Shown: positions 1-9,540 of the stretch, piece by piece | Layout: each line of letters opens with the position of its first letter | How positions within the stretch are numbered: the stretch's first letter is position 1 | Assembly: GCA_963575745.1 (NCBI GenBank) | Contig: CAUYUJ010000930.1 | Location: 1 to 64,000, forward strand | From: Prorocentrum cordatum | Taxonomy: Eukaryota > Sar > Dinophyceae > Prorocentrales > Prorocentraceae | Direction: 5' to 3' | DNA length: 64,000 bases | Made by a program: the position numbers and the translations under genes | Notes under the pieces: generated by a model | The model's input: the letters and a program-made list of their open reading frames with translations, nothing else | Databases searched by the model: none | Told to the model about the DNA's origin: nothing

Positions 1-430
1 ACTTAGACAGTGCATGCCACTGTTTCAGCGTCCACCACTCCTCGTCGGACAACCACGCGATCCGGTCCCAGTGGACGTCGCACCCGACATGAACATCGTT
101 CACGTAGCGCGGGTAGGACACGAGCGGGTCGTAGTCAGCAGCGCCGCGGCCCGCACCCATGGCTCCATCGCGCGCGCGCCGGGGCACCGACCGATCCCAA
201 GCGTTGGAATACCTTGAGTATTCCTCTCTCGTCGTCACGGCTGAGCTGGCGACAGAATTCGGGGATTCAGTAGCATCATCGGAAGCCCGAACGTCTGAGA
301 TGTCGGGTCTAGGCGGTCGAGGTGCTGTTGATGGTCTGGCCCCCACCTCGCCCCGTGCCCTTATTGGTTCCACGCGGGCGGCTTCGCCGCCGTGGTGTAT
401 ATTGTCGTGTCTGTTCTCACGATCTCGCAA
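1..430 (-). CDS. Partial hypothetical ORF running off the left edge
   Basis: On the minus strand the frame containing the ATG at 158-160 is open from the window edge to beyond 430 and on into the satellite array. The part from about 400 to 1 has protein-like composition. It is Ala/Pro/Arg-rich at first, then rich in Trp, Asp and Tyr, with motifs such as DYDPLVSYPRY and LSDEEWWTLKQW near the edge. I recognise no family. The hairpin at 377-391 lies inside it and encodes GGEAA, like the hairpins inside the retroelement ORFs. I infer that it is a continuation of the giant element, cut off from it by the inserted 77-bp array. The C-terminus lies outside the window. Confidence 0.4.
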   Translation of the reverse strand, partial: MRDRENRHDNIHHGGEAARVEPIRARGEVGARPSTAPRPPRPDISDVRASDDATESPNSVASSAVTTREEYSRYSNAWDRSVPRRARDGAMGAGRGAADYDPLVSYPRYVNDVHVGCDVHWDRIAWLSDEEWWTLKQWHALSK

Positions 431-1831
431 AAAAAAATTAGCCTGGCGAAGGACCCAACCATATGCAACTGTGAATACCGCAAGTGTGAATATCGTTTTC
501 GGCGGCGCTACCTCTGGGCAGTGGAGACGCATGCGAACACCCCCACTGGGGCCTTCGGGAGAGCTCCCTATGGGGCTACGAAACGCTGCCCTGGGTGGGG
601 GAACCGCATGCAGGCAGCCCCACTGGGGCCTTCGGTGGAGCTCCCTATGGGGCTACGAAACGCTGCCATGGGTGGGGGAACCGCATGCGAACACCCCCAC
701 TGGGGCCTTCGGTGGAGCTCCCTATGGGGCCACGAAACGCTGCCCTGGGTGGGGGAACCGCATGCGGGCACCCCCACTGGGGCCTTCGGTGGAGCTCCCT
801 CTGGGGCTACGAAACGCTGCCCTGGGTGGGGGAACCGCAGGAACACCCCCACTGGGGCCTTCGGTGGAGCTCCCTATGGGGCCACGAAACGCTGCCCTGG
901 GTGGGGGAACCGCATGTGGACACCCCCACTGGGGCCTTCGGTGGAGCTCCCTATGGGGCTACGAAACGCTGCCCTGGGTGGGGGAACCGCATGTGGACAC
1001 CCCCACTGGGGCCTTCGGTGGAGCTCCCTATGGGGCTACGAAACGCTGCCCTGGGTGGGGGAACCGCATGTGGACACCCCCACTGGGGCCTTCGGTGGAG
1101 CTCCCTATGGGGCTACGAAACGCTGCCCTGGGTGGGGGAACCGCATGTGGACACCCCCACTGGGGCCTTCGGTGGAGCTCCCTATGGGGCCACGAAACGC
1201 TGCCCTGGGTGGGGGAACCGCATGTGGACACCCCCACTGGGGCCTTCGGTGGAGCTCCCTATGGGGCCACGAAACGCTGCCCTGGGTGGGGGAACCGCAT
1301 GTGGACACCCCCACTGGGGCCTTCGGTGGAGCTCCCTATGGGGCTACGAAACGCTGCCCTGGGTGGGGGAACCGCATGCGGACACCCCCACTGGGGCCTT
1401 CGGTGGAGCTCCCTATGGGGCCACGAAACGCTGCCCTGGGTGGGGGAACCGCATGTGGACACCCCCACTGGGGCCTTCGGTGGAGCTCCCTATGGGGCCA
1501 CGAAACGCTGCCCTGGGTGGGGGAACCGCATGTGGACACCCCCACTGGGGCCTTCGGTGGAGCTCCCTATGGGGCTACGAAACGCTGCCCTGGGTGGGGG
1601 AACCGCATGTGGACACCCCCACTGGGGCCTTCGGTGGAGCTCCCTCTGGGGCTACGAAACGCTGTGAGAACCGCATGTGGACACCCCCACTGAGATGCAC
1701 GAGCCGAGAGCAGAGGCAAGGAGGGGAGGAGGGAGGAGGGGGAGGAGGAAGGAGAGGAACGCGGGGCACCGTCTCTTCAAAACGAGGACCCAACACCACA
1801 GGATGGTTGGGGGGGGGGGGGGGGGGGGGGG

Positions 1832-1868
<37 letters not shown>

Positions 1869-1885
1869 CAGCGGTAGCTACTGGG
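431..1885 (+). repeat. 77-bp satellite element, copy 1
   Basis: About 15 tandem units of 77 bp between roughly 533 and 1690, differing by single bases. A left flank (from about 438) and a right flank (about 1690-1885) are shared with the copy at 54.4-56.3 kb. The right flank has a GGA-rich stretch, then a conserved block around 1755-1800, then G and A homopolymers. All three plus-strand frames stay open because the unit has no stop in any phase. 77 is not a multiple of 3, so one frame cycles through all three phases. The long ORFs here are a consequence of this and I do not call them genes. Confidence 0.85.
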
Positions 1886-2283
1886 ATGGCATATATTCCG
1901 ATTGCAGTGGGGAACGGTCCTGTGTCCATATCCTGGAGCTCTGTCCCTGGATCAATATATTTGTCCTGGAGCCAAGAAATGGCTTCTTGTATCAGAGCAC
2001 GGTTGCAACGGACGTCGGTCTGCACTTTTCTGCCCAAATTACGGGCCCATTCATCCATTATGTCGTCCGTCTGAACGGCGGCGCGAATGCGGCAGTCAAG
2101 AGCATATTCATCTTTACGTCGCATCTTGGTGACGGGGTCCATGCTCGCTTCGTCGGGGCGAAGTGTTCGCCCTGGGTAACCGATATCATATCCCTCCGAA
2201 GTGAAGGAGCTCATAGTCTCGCGAACGATCGCAAAAATTCGCATGGGCCGAAGACCCAGTTGCATCTGCTGCACGGAGGCCAA
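1777..2283 (-). CDS. Hypothetical ORF, 3' part of the giant element
   Basis: 168 residues, of which about the first 140 look protein-like and the rest is translation of the homopolymer tracts. The real end is therefore probably near 1885, where the satellite element begins. The protein is mixed in charge, with motifs such as DEWARNLGRKVQTD. I recognise no domain. It lies just downstream of the 555-residue ORF, separated by a 31-nt poly-C tract and a change of frame, and probably continues the same protein. Confidence 0.35.
1809..1861. repeat. Poly-G (23) then poly-A (30) tract
   Basis: A run of G from 1809 to 1831 is followed directly by a run of A to 1861. At the equivalent place in the second satellite element (near 56330) the sequence is only GGGAAAAA, so this looks like an expansion of a short ancestral tract. 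On the minus strand it puts a poly-Phe/poly-Pro tail on the ORF ending there. Confidence 0.9.
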
Positions 2284-2301
2284 CCAGTTCCCATCAACTA
2301 T

Positions 2302-2329
2302 TTATTTGACAAGTGTTGGGACCTCATAT

Positions 2330-2361
<32 letters not shown>

Positions 2362-3969
2362 TAGCAGTAGCATCCTTCCGGGATCACTCGGGCGTATGCC
2401 TGTGTATTCGACGACACATTGCGCTGCAATCGCCCGAGCCTCTATCCCGAACAGAATTACTTTCACCGAAGGGTCCTCGCAGTGGTTGTATACATATCCG
2501 TCGGCCTGATCGAGGTCGATCACTCCTTCGGTTATCAGCGCAGCCTTAGGCCCGCTGATTGCCGAGAAGTCCAGTCCCATTTGCGATTGCTCGCCTGCCC
2601 TCGCGGCTTGGCCGGTGGCAGGTAGCAATGCTGGCACTATGGGGCGATGGTCCCGACATTCGTTGATCCTTCTTGCAAGGGACTGAGACCTGCGAGTCGG
2701 TCTCGCCTGGAAATTGTTCTCCCAGACGACCGGCAACCGTCCGCGAGGGCTTTGCTCTCTAGGGTTTTCCCTTACGTCTTCCACGACGTCCTCGTTCTGC
2801 ACAGGTAACCACGGCGTCCCCAAGTTCACCGCTTCGTCAATCGTTTGAAGCGTCGGGACGAAGACATTCGCTCTAGTCATGCCGCTATACCATCTCCCCC
2901 AGCCTCCCACGGGTTCGACTAAGTCGCCCCGTGCATTTGGCCAGTCGAAGGCGGCCAGGGCCGGGCAAGATATTTGGCGAGCATATTGGTCAATATTCGT
3001 CTTCCATAGCAGCGGCCACCAGGTATTGATCGCAGGGGTCTGCCTTCTCACCCTTTTGGCTGAGAATTCAAGCCATCCTATGAACATTCTGACCAAGGGC
3101 CTCAAATGCTGGAAGAAAGGGCCGTGGCGCGCCGGTGGCTGAGCCATGGCGTCCTCTGGCACCCAAGGGGGGAAATTGCCTGGCAGGCTGTTGCCAAATA
3201 CCTGGCCCGCTGCCGCCATTTTAATATATTCCCCATTCGCCCATTCTCGCTCCTGCTGATGATTACTGCTGATGCTCTTCATTACAAGCGCAGAAGCTCT
3301 CTGTTGTCTATCCCCACGCATTTTGATCCATTGAGGACGGCCCCAGGGGAGATTGCGTTGATTATTCACTTGCAATACAAGTCCATGCGCCTCAAGGGAC
3401 CGCGGGATTATGTCTTGATTCCACGTCTGCGACATGTAATCATGCGTGACTCTGCGCTTGCATTTGATCCGACAGCTGCAGACGGGGCAATGTTCAAAGC
3501 CCGTTCGCACCCAGTGATAACGGAAGCATAGGAACCTTCCATCATCTTCCCAAGGGACGGATAGAACCCGTTCCTGTATTTCGGGTGACAGCTGTGGCTG
3601 ACGATTCCAAGCCAACAACAGAGTCTCGTCTGTGTGGATCCAAGCAATAATCGACTCGTTGTCGAAAGTCACTTCGTACGAGGCCCACTCGCGATTGAAA
3701 AGTACCGACCAACGCATCTGGTCCGTTTGTCTAACGAGAGAGACGGCTTTGTCAATGTCGGTGAATTTCGGCACCTCTCGTGACACCAGGGCCCCGCCAG
3801 GGCAAACCCTATATGAGAAGCGAGTGAGCACTCGGCCGGTGAAAACAAGAACTAGCTCCCAGGACTCGCGGTGGTTGGGAAGTTGTTCCCATAGGTGGAC
3901 GGTGTCGTCTGCGTGCCAAGTCCCCACCGACGGCGGTTCTCCTGGCAGTGCCGCATCTCCCATGGACAC
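2302..3969 (-). CDS. Hypothetical 555-residue ORF of the giant element
   Basis: A long intact ORF, Trp- and Arg-rich, with a Cys cluster around residues 160-172 (CPVCSCRIKC) that could bind a metal. I cannot place it in a family. The last residues are poly-Gly from the poly-C tract followed by a short tail. It overlaps the preceding ORF (3809-4288) by about 160 bp in another frame, so the N-terminus is uncertain and the true protein may be a continuation of the upstream frames. Two GGCTNNGCC-type hairpins (2604-2614 and 3136-3146) lie inside it. Confidence 0.5.
2331..2361. repeat. Poly-C tract (31 nt)
   Basis: An uninterrupted run of C. On the minus strand it codes poly-Gly near the end of the 555-residue ORF and lies at the frame change to the next ORF. 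Its length is likely unstable in replication and in sequencing, so the frame change here may be artefactual. Confidence 0.95.
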
Positions 3970-4666
3970 GAAACTCCTCGCAGGGAAGAGGCTCTCCGTA
4001 CCTCCGCTGGCTGAGCCACAGAAGAATACGAGTGGGATCAGGCATTGTTGGGCTCCTTTTCGTCGGAAGAAGCCTCAGCAAATCATAGTCTGCCTCGCGA
4101 CAGAGCCGTGAGTCCCTCTTCGGAAAACGGACCCTTCCATCCGCAGGCTCCAAAAATGTCCGCAAGTCCGCGATATGAGGAAGAGATCCATGACTCCTGA
4201 CATGGCCGGGGTCATATGGGACATACATCCTTTCAATGCAAGCAACGAATGCCGAATGTCCTTGGCATGCTCGATAGAAAATGGGCATGGCGGCATCGCT
4301 CCTCTCTTACATATCGTGTCCACATTCCATGAACACGATATCGTGCGATGGGCACCCCTTATATTGTGTCCACATTTTGTGAACACTGGTTCCAACAATC
4401 TTGTCACGATCCTTAGGAAGTACCCCTAAACTTTCCACTGTCTCTGGCGGCAACGCGGCTAAGCCGTGCACAGCAAGAGCACATGATTGGAAAGTAAAAC
4501 CGCCATCTACGATTTTCTGCACCAGGGCACCAAAATAGACCCAGCCACCCGACGATCTCGCATAGTCTGAGCAATGCCTCGCGAGGTACACAGCGCATTT
4601 GCCTATTTTCCCAGCAAATAGATCCGTTCGACAGCTCTGGCTACTCCACGTGTCCGTACTGCCCAA
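3809..4666 (-). CDS. Chain of three short overlapping ORFs, hypothetical
   Basis: Three ORFs (4307-4666, 4075-4407, 3809-4288) overlap in different frames and bridge the 869-residue ORF to the 555-residue ORF. None has a recognisable domain. Shared segments seen in two frames at each overlap suggest a single ancestral frame broken by small indels. The hairpin CGGCTAAGCCG at 4456-4466 lies in the first of them. The function is unknown and the assignment as a single broken gene is inference. Confidence 0.3.
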
Positions 4667-4771
4667 AGCAGCCGGATTATCGCTGTCGTCGATCCCAACT
4701 ACCAGCGGCTCAAGGCACGCAAAGGTCTCCGGAGTAAACCCTTCTGGGACATCATCGGAATGAAATTCAGC

Positions 4772-7381
4772 TCAGAAGAAAACTTTTGCCTGTTCAAACG
4801 TACCTTCAGCTTGGCTGAGGCTGCTCAACAATGCGAAAATTGGGTCTTCCGCAAATTCAACAATGCACCGAAGCGCGTTCCCCGTCTGATTGCGGATGGC
4901 TTCGATATGCGGCGGAACGGGGCCAGTCATATGTGCGTCGCGGACCATCTGTTTCATCGGTGCAGGTGTTCTCCGACTGATTAGTCCGCGTTCATCTGTC
5001 GCAAGGCACAGCTGTCTGCCCTTGAATGAGACAGCATGCCCCACAATGATGTCTTGATCCTCTTCACGACGGTCTATGGACAGGGGCTCGCGCTGTCTCC
5101 TATCAGGGGCAGGCGGCAAACTCATTCTGCAGAACATATTTTCAGATGCCGGACCACGAGGGTAAGTCTCGTCTTCCATAGAAGCAATGAGCGCGGGATC
5201 CTTCTCGCATGGAAAGGTTGTAATCTCCTCAGGTTCAGCGCTTGCCCCCGAGATCCTCGGGTTGCCTGAGGCACCCGGGCGCATAGCTGATTTCAAAGGT
5301 GCTTTCTCCGTAGGAAACGGAACCACCGTGGGAGACGACTGCTCTTGATGTGCGCCCAGCTGATCATCACGCTCGGATCTGGTTGGACCAGGCGGAGGGG
5401 TCGGAAGGTTAGCCGTCGCGGCTGAGCCGGACGGAGGGGGAGGAGGAGTAGGTACCCTGGTCACGCTCGCCCCTGAACCACCTGCCTCTTCACGCCTAGG
5501 CCTCCTGGGTCTCTCAGGCACCATAGGAGCACGGACAAAATTTGAGTCCACTTTATGGATCTGCTCGACAACAACATCCACACATTTATTCCATACAGTG
5601 GAATAGGTATTTGGCCCATGTTCGTTACTCCGTTCATATCTCAAATAAACACGTTTTGCGGCCTCAATAAATGAAACAGCTTCTATCCTGCACCTTGTAA
5701 ATTCGGGAGTCTCCGGCTGTCCAAGTTCTTGCGCTCTCGTTCGGATGCCACGCCAATTGTAAAAGAACCGTTTTTCATTTCTCAACACACTTTGTGCTCT
5801 GGAGCGCGAGAAGTGCATGCTCGAGACGTGTTTCATAATTTGGATGATAAAAGTAATATCATCGTCTCCGACTAACACCGGCGAATCCTTAGATGAATAA
5901 CCCCCACCCGACTGAGTCGGGGGGCTCGCGCCTGGGATGTCCAATGTATTATCATCTCCGTCTCGGGCAGGAGCCACCTCCCCGGCGGGGGTAGCTTTCG
6001 CCTCGGCCATCAGTGCGCTTTCAACGAGGTATTGCGCTCCTTCGGGTTGAGCTCTTGCAGCACTGCCTTCGGCATGCTGAGAGCCCCCCCAACGCCTGGC
6101 CCCGCTAGGTGCAGATTTATACTGAGGCGCAGCACTCGGATGGCTCTGATCGACAGGCGGAGTATCGGGAGCACTGGCCCTGATAAGTTCGGTTAGAGCG
6201 GGGGGGGGCTCACGCGTACTTGGCTTCCAAGGTTGGCTGCCAGCCGCGTCCTTGCCCCCCGGCTTGGCCGGTGGCTGCATCGGCGGGGGTGCCGCGATTT
6301 CTCCTTCAACTCGAGGCATCTTCCCTGGCGGAGGACCCACCATCTTCGATCCTGGTTTGAATTGCGGCGGAGGCGGAGCTTTCTTGGGCATAATCTCCTT
6401 CGCCTGCGGAATGTTCCCCTGCGGCGCCACGCTCGGCTTCTTGGCCGGCGGCGGCGTTGGTGCCTGAATCACCGGTGGAGCCCTTTTGGAGACGATCTCT
6501 CTCGGCCTTCCAACAGGCGACCCCTCCTTAGGAGGAGGAGGGGCCTTAAGAGTAGAGGGCCAAGTCACGGCCCCGGGGGGCGGCGCCTCATATGGCCTAT
6601 CTTGCTTCGCAGGAGTCTGTCCCAGGTTCGGGGAATCCCTGGTCTCGATCGAAAATTGGGTGCCGGACGGCCCAGCCGCCGGCTCCACCTGTTTCGCTTC
6701 CGCTGCCTTATTTGCCTTCTCCTTTTCTTGTCTATTTTGTTCGACCAGCCTCGCGAACTCCTCCGTGGCCTCGCTCCTGTGTATCGCATGAATCTTGGTT
6801 AATATGACTCCCTTCTCTTGGAGCCAAGGCCAGATGTCGTCAAAATTTTCGTTATCAAAGTATGGGCTTCGTTCCTTTTGCCAGTCAAATGGTTTCAAAT
6901 TTGGAACCCAGGCCATCTGCGCCCCCCGGACTTTGTCCGTGGCCGCCGCCCGATCTTCACCTCGATATCTTTCGACCTCAAAGTCCTGCTCCAGATTCCA
7001 ACCATTCTCTCTAGCAACATGCAGCAAATGTGCCCACGCATCTGCGACGAACAGCGCTGCCGCGGCCCAATGGTATAGTCGCAGCTCATGCAACACATAG
7101 GTCGTCGGGTCGCTCACATACTGCGTCGGCGATCCTTTGATGGCCTTAGGTCTTTTGGCATAGAAAAAAATCTCAGCCGTCATCCAAATACCATCTCCAG
7201 AGGTCTCCTCAGCAACAGAATATGTGGCGCGGGCATTGGGGTTATCAGTACATGGGAAAGAATTTACCCCAACCGCATGCGTCTTAACATTCCCTCCGTA
7301 TTTAGGATTCGAGGGGAGCAACTGATGACCCATATTGCATGAAGGGCAGTCACAGACGTGCCGCGCGACTGCTTCGTCCAT
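4772..7381 (-). CDS. 869-residue proline-rich ORF of the giant element
   Basis: A large intact ORF. The N-terminus has a possible zinc site (HVCDCPSCNMGH, residues 8-19). An ordered segment follows to about residue 230 with a charged helix (EEFARLVEQNRQEKEK). A long Pro/Ala/Lys-rich disordered region covers about 240-520. A second ordered segment at about 530-640 contains FFYNWRGIRTRAQELG, and a charged tail follows. I recognise no family. By position it resembles a structural or nucleic-acid-binding accessory protein, but this is a guess. It overlaps the upstream Cys-rich ORF by 118 bp in another frame. Four short palindromes (5263, 5419, 5907, 6260) lie inside. Confidence 0.5.
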   Translation of the reverse strand: MDEAVARHVCDCPSCNMGHQLLPSNPKYGGNVKTHAVGVNSFPCTDNPNARATYSVAEETSGDGIWMTAEIFFYAKRPKAIKGSPTQYVSDPTTYVLHELRLYHWAAAALFVADAWAHLLHVARENGWNLEQDFEVERYRGEDRAAATDKVRGAQMAWVPNLKPFDWQKERSPYFDNENFDDIWPWLQEKGVILTKIHAIHRSEATEEFARLVEQNRQEKEKANKAAEAKQVEPAAGPSGTQFSIETRDSPNLGQTPAKQDRPYEAPPPGAVTWPSTLKAPPPPKEGSPVGRPREIVSKRAPPVIQAPTPPPAKKPSVAPQGNIPQAKEIMPKKAPPPPQFKPGSKMVGPPPGKMPRVEGEIAAPPPMQPPAKPGGKDAAGSQPWKPSTREPPPALTELIRASAPDTPPVDQSHPSAAPQYKSAPSGARRWGGSQHAEGSAARAQPEGAQYLVESALMAEAKATPAGEVAPARDGDDNTLDIPGASPPTQSGGGYSSKDSPVLVGDDDITFIIQIMKHVSSMHFSRSRAQSVLRNEKRFFYNWRGIRTRAQELGQPETPEFTRCRIEAVSFIEAAKRVYLRYERSNEHGPNTYSTVWNKCVDVVVEQIHKVDSNFVRAPMVPERPRRPRREEAGGSGASVTRVPTPPPPPSGSAATANLPTPPPGPTRSERDDQLGAHQEQSSPTVVPFPTEKAPLKSAMRPGASGNPRISGASAEPEEITTFPCEKDPALIASMEDETYPRGPASENMFCRMSLPPAPDRRQREPLSIDRREEDQDIIVGHAVSFKGRQLCLATDERGLISRRTPAPMKQMVRDAHMTGPVPPHIEAIRNQTGNALRCIVEFAEDPIFALLSSLSQAEGTFEQAKVFF

Positions 7382-8385
7382 CCTGCGGATGAGTCTGAGA
7401 CTTCCGCAATCTTTTCATCTTTCACGAAGAAAGGTAATGAAAGCTCGACGCAATGGGCTCTGCCCACCTCATGGGTCTTCGTCGCTAATTTGGCCCAGTT
7501 CAAGCGATCCGCCACAGTGGCTGTCGGGCTTGCTACCGACCTGTCGGCTTTGATCCTAAAGAAACGTGCCCAATTCGGAACAATGTAACCCGGTGTCGCA
7601 GGCGGGATTTTCGTTGACTTCTGCGGCAACTGGAAAGCAAGCCACGCTTCGCTGTTAGTTGCTTTCTGAATCATTTGCTGTTGCTTGCTTCTAGCAGGAT
7701 TCATCCCTCGCGCGACTTCTGCAACGCGGCCTTCCTCTCCCGGGTAGGCGTTCCCCCGCATCATGCCACGATGGAGGTTTTTGCAAGCAACCGTGAATGG
7801 ACAAAGAAAATCAGGATAAGTGGTCTCTGTACCCGAAGAGCTCTGAAAAGGCAATCTCCTCGTCTGCTGGCACGGAAGACAACGTGGCCAGAAGGGCTCC
7901 TCTCCGCCAGGATTACCTTCTTTTGGCCGCTTCGGGAACTTGCATTTGCCGCTGAACTTGGTTTCGTGTCCCTCCGGGCACTTATTACGGATGAACTTTT
8001 CTGCCGATTCACCGGGCGTCTCTATCTCTTTGACACCAGATGGTGGCGCCAAAGGGGGGGCGCGAGGCGACTGAGCCGTTCGCGCGCTGGAATTAGAGCC
8101 CGCAGCGGCTGAGCCCCCAGGCCTGGCATCTCCGGCCGACACAGCTGCACCGGCCGATGGCGCGCCAGGGACAGGGACAGCTATGTCACCCGTCGCCGCG
8201 CCACTCACCGAGATGGCTAAGCCGCTCGGTGCAGTCGCTGGCGCTGCCTTGATCAGCTCGTTGAGTGCAGTACGCATAGGCTCATCACTGTGTACGCCTT
8301 CATCCTCCGATATTTGGCTCTCCCCCCTTGGTGGCATTCCAAGACAGAAAGTTTCTCCGCGCGGCAAGAAATAGACATCGTCCAT
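7264..8385 (-). CDS. Cys/CCCH-rich hypothetical ORF of the giant element
   Basis: 373 residues. After an Ala/Pro-rich low-complexity N-terminal third there is a Cys-rich stretch with CPEGHETKFSGKC, RCLPCQQ and CPFTVACKNLHRG. Their spacing suggests CCCH-like zinc binding and so a role in RNA or DNA binding. The C-terminal part (WARFFRIKADRS, LNWAKLATKTHEVG) is folded-looking but unassigned. The start region overlaps the end of the SGNH-like ORF in another frame. A run of seven A at 8393-8399 (T on the coding strand) sits at that frame change. Confidence 0.45.
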   Translation of the reverse strand: MDDVYFLPRGETFCLGMPPRGESQISEDEGVHSDEPMRTALNELIKAAPATAPSGLAISVSGAATGDIAVPVPGAPSAGAAVSAGDARPGGSAAAGSNSSARTAQSPRAPPLAPPSGVKEIETPGESAEKFIRNKCPEGHETKFSGKCKFPKRPKEGNPGGEEPFWPRCLPCQQTRRLPFQSSSGTETTYPDFLCPFTVACKNLHRGMMRGNAYPGEEGRVAEVARGMNPARSKQQQMIQKATNSEAWLAFQLPQKSTKIPPATPGYIVPNWARFFRIKADRSVASPTATVADRLNWAKLATKTHEVGRAHCVELSLPFFVKDEKIAEVSDSSAGWTKQSRGTSVTALHAIWVISCSPRILNTEGMLRRMRLG

Positions 8386-9179
8386 CCATGGGAAAAAAAG
8401 CCATTATATGCATCTCCCCTCTTGAGAAAGTTCACAAAACCCTCTGAATAAAATGAGTGTATTGCACCACCTCCAGATCCGTTTGAAACGGCTGGGAACT
8501 CGTTGTCAGTCAAGGGTGCCCTAAACGGGCGGGCATCAAATATTGACGTGGGTATATTGCCCGCAGCAGGAAGCCAGCCCTGCCAATACATGACTAGGTC
8601 TTTGATGTCCGCCTCCCGCCTGGCAGACCCGTCTTCTCTCGTCGCGCACGTTATATGACCGTCCGGGACGGTTGAGCCGCCGGAAGGTTGGCAGGAAAAT
8701 AACACGGCTAGCTTGGCCGCTTTGATCATGTAGTCTGCACACAACTGACCAACATTCACGCTTTCAATACGCCCTCCATTGTTCAGTTTGTAGTCCGGGT
8801 GGTTGGCATCGTAATGAAAAATGTCCAGTGGGCGGTGTCTGAGCTGTCGGTAGAGGCTCACTCCGTCAAGAATCATTATTCTAGGAAACATTCCTATCAC
8901 TTTGTAATGTTCGATCCGACGGTTCATTCTGGCTCGGACCAAGGTGGCAACATCGCCCCACATCGGGTCAACGCCACCGCCATCGTTCCGCCAGCGCCTG
9001 TGGCCCCCACCAACAAACATTATGTCAATCGCCCCCTCGGATGAACGACACATCGCGTCGTCAATCAGCTCAACGGCGTCTTTTATTATGAACCTAAGGC
9101 CCCCTGCGAATGCGAGCGGATGCCCCTGTCTTTTCGGCCCACTCCCAACTCCGTTTAACTGGGATGACATATCAACCAA
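8253..9179 (-). CDS. SGNH/GDSL hydrolase-like domain, C-terminal part
   Basis: With the ORF at 9172-9540 this gives the four-block layout of SGNH hydrolases. Here block III appears as DIMFVGGGHRRW (the usual GxND is not kept). Block V, the catalytic Asp-His pair, appears as DANHPD in IFHYDANHPDY. SGNH enzymes are serine esterases or lipases, and esterase domains of this fold occur in ORF1 of some non-LTR retrotransposons. Finding one next to a copia pol is unusual. The tail after about residue 240 probably belongs to another frame. The assignment rests on motif order only. Confidence 0.4.
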   Translation of the reverse strand: MVDMSSQLNGVGSGPKRQGHPLAFAGGLRFIIKDAVELIDDAMCRSSEGAIDIMFVGGGHRRWRNDGGGVDPMWGDVATLVRARMNRRIEHYKVIGMFPRIMILDGVSLYRQLRHRPLDIFHYDANHPDYKLNNGGRIESVNVGQLCADYMIKAAKLAVLFSCQPSGGSTVPDGHITCATREDGSARREADIKDLVMYWQGWLPAAGNIPTSIFDARPFRAPLTDNEFPAVSNGSGGGAIHSFYSEGFVNFLKRGDAYNGFFSHGWTMSISCRAEKLSVLECHQGGRAKYRRMKAYTVMSLCVLHSTS

Positions 9180-9540
9180 GCCATTGATGTTCTAGAAAGT
9201 AAAACGGATCGGAGTGCGGGTCCCTTTTTATGTAGTACCCGGATTGGTTCCACTGAAACTTTGAAGAGGCATCACGAATGCTCGAAATGCGCGCTCCACT
9301 CATGGCGTGCTGTACACTTCCAAACACCGAATTTCGCAGGTTATAATCGGGAAGAAGGCTGTTCTTCATTTTCCCGGGTGCACCCTTGAACACACTTGTA
9401 GAATCTGAAACAATGTGGACGGAGCAAGACCAAGAAGTATTCGGTCCGTTCCTCATTAAGCTTAGTGGGCGAAAGAAATCCGTCACGGGTTTCCCGTGTT
9501 CGACATGGCGGCGAGGTCCCCTCCTATAAACGGGATCCAT
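9172..9540 (-). CDS. SGNH/GDSL hydrolase-like domain, N-terminal part
   Basis: 122 residues. The motif SVHIVSDSTSVFKG matches block I of SGNH hydrolases (hydrophobic strand, then D-S with the nucleophilic Ser), and MSGARISSI fits block II with its conserved Gly. The ORF stops at 9172 and the remaining blocks follow at once in another frame (8253-9179), so the domain is split by one frameshift around 9175-9200. The frame starts inside the preceding ORF (9483-10025), to which the real protein may be fused. Confidence 0.4.
   Translation of the reverse strand: MDPVYRRGPRRHVEHGKPVTDFFRPLSLMRNGPNTSWSCSVHIVSDSTSVFKGAPGKMKNSLLPDYNLRNSVFGSVQHAMSGARISSIRDASSKFQWNQSGYYIKRDPHSDPFYFLEHQWLG

Noticed and set aside
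159-2364. Long plus-strand ORFs (433-589 residues) over the first satellite array
   Set aside because: They are translations of the 77-bp repeat in rotating phase and continue through homopolymers; no independent coding evidence.
6233-6802. Plus-strand Arg/Leu/Gly-rich ORFs opposite the proline-rich ORF
   Set aside because: Shadows of the proline-rich coding sequence on the other strand.
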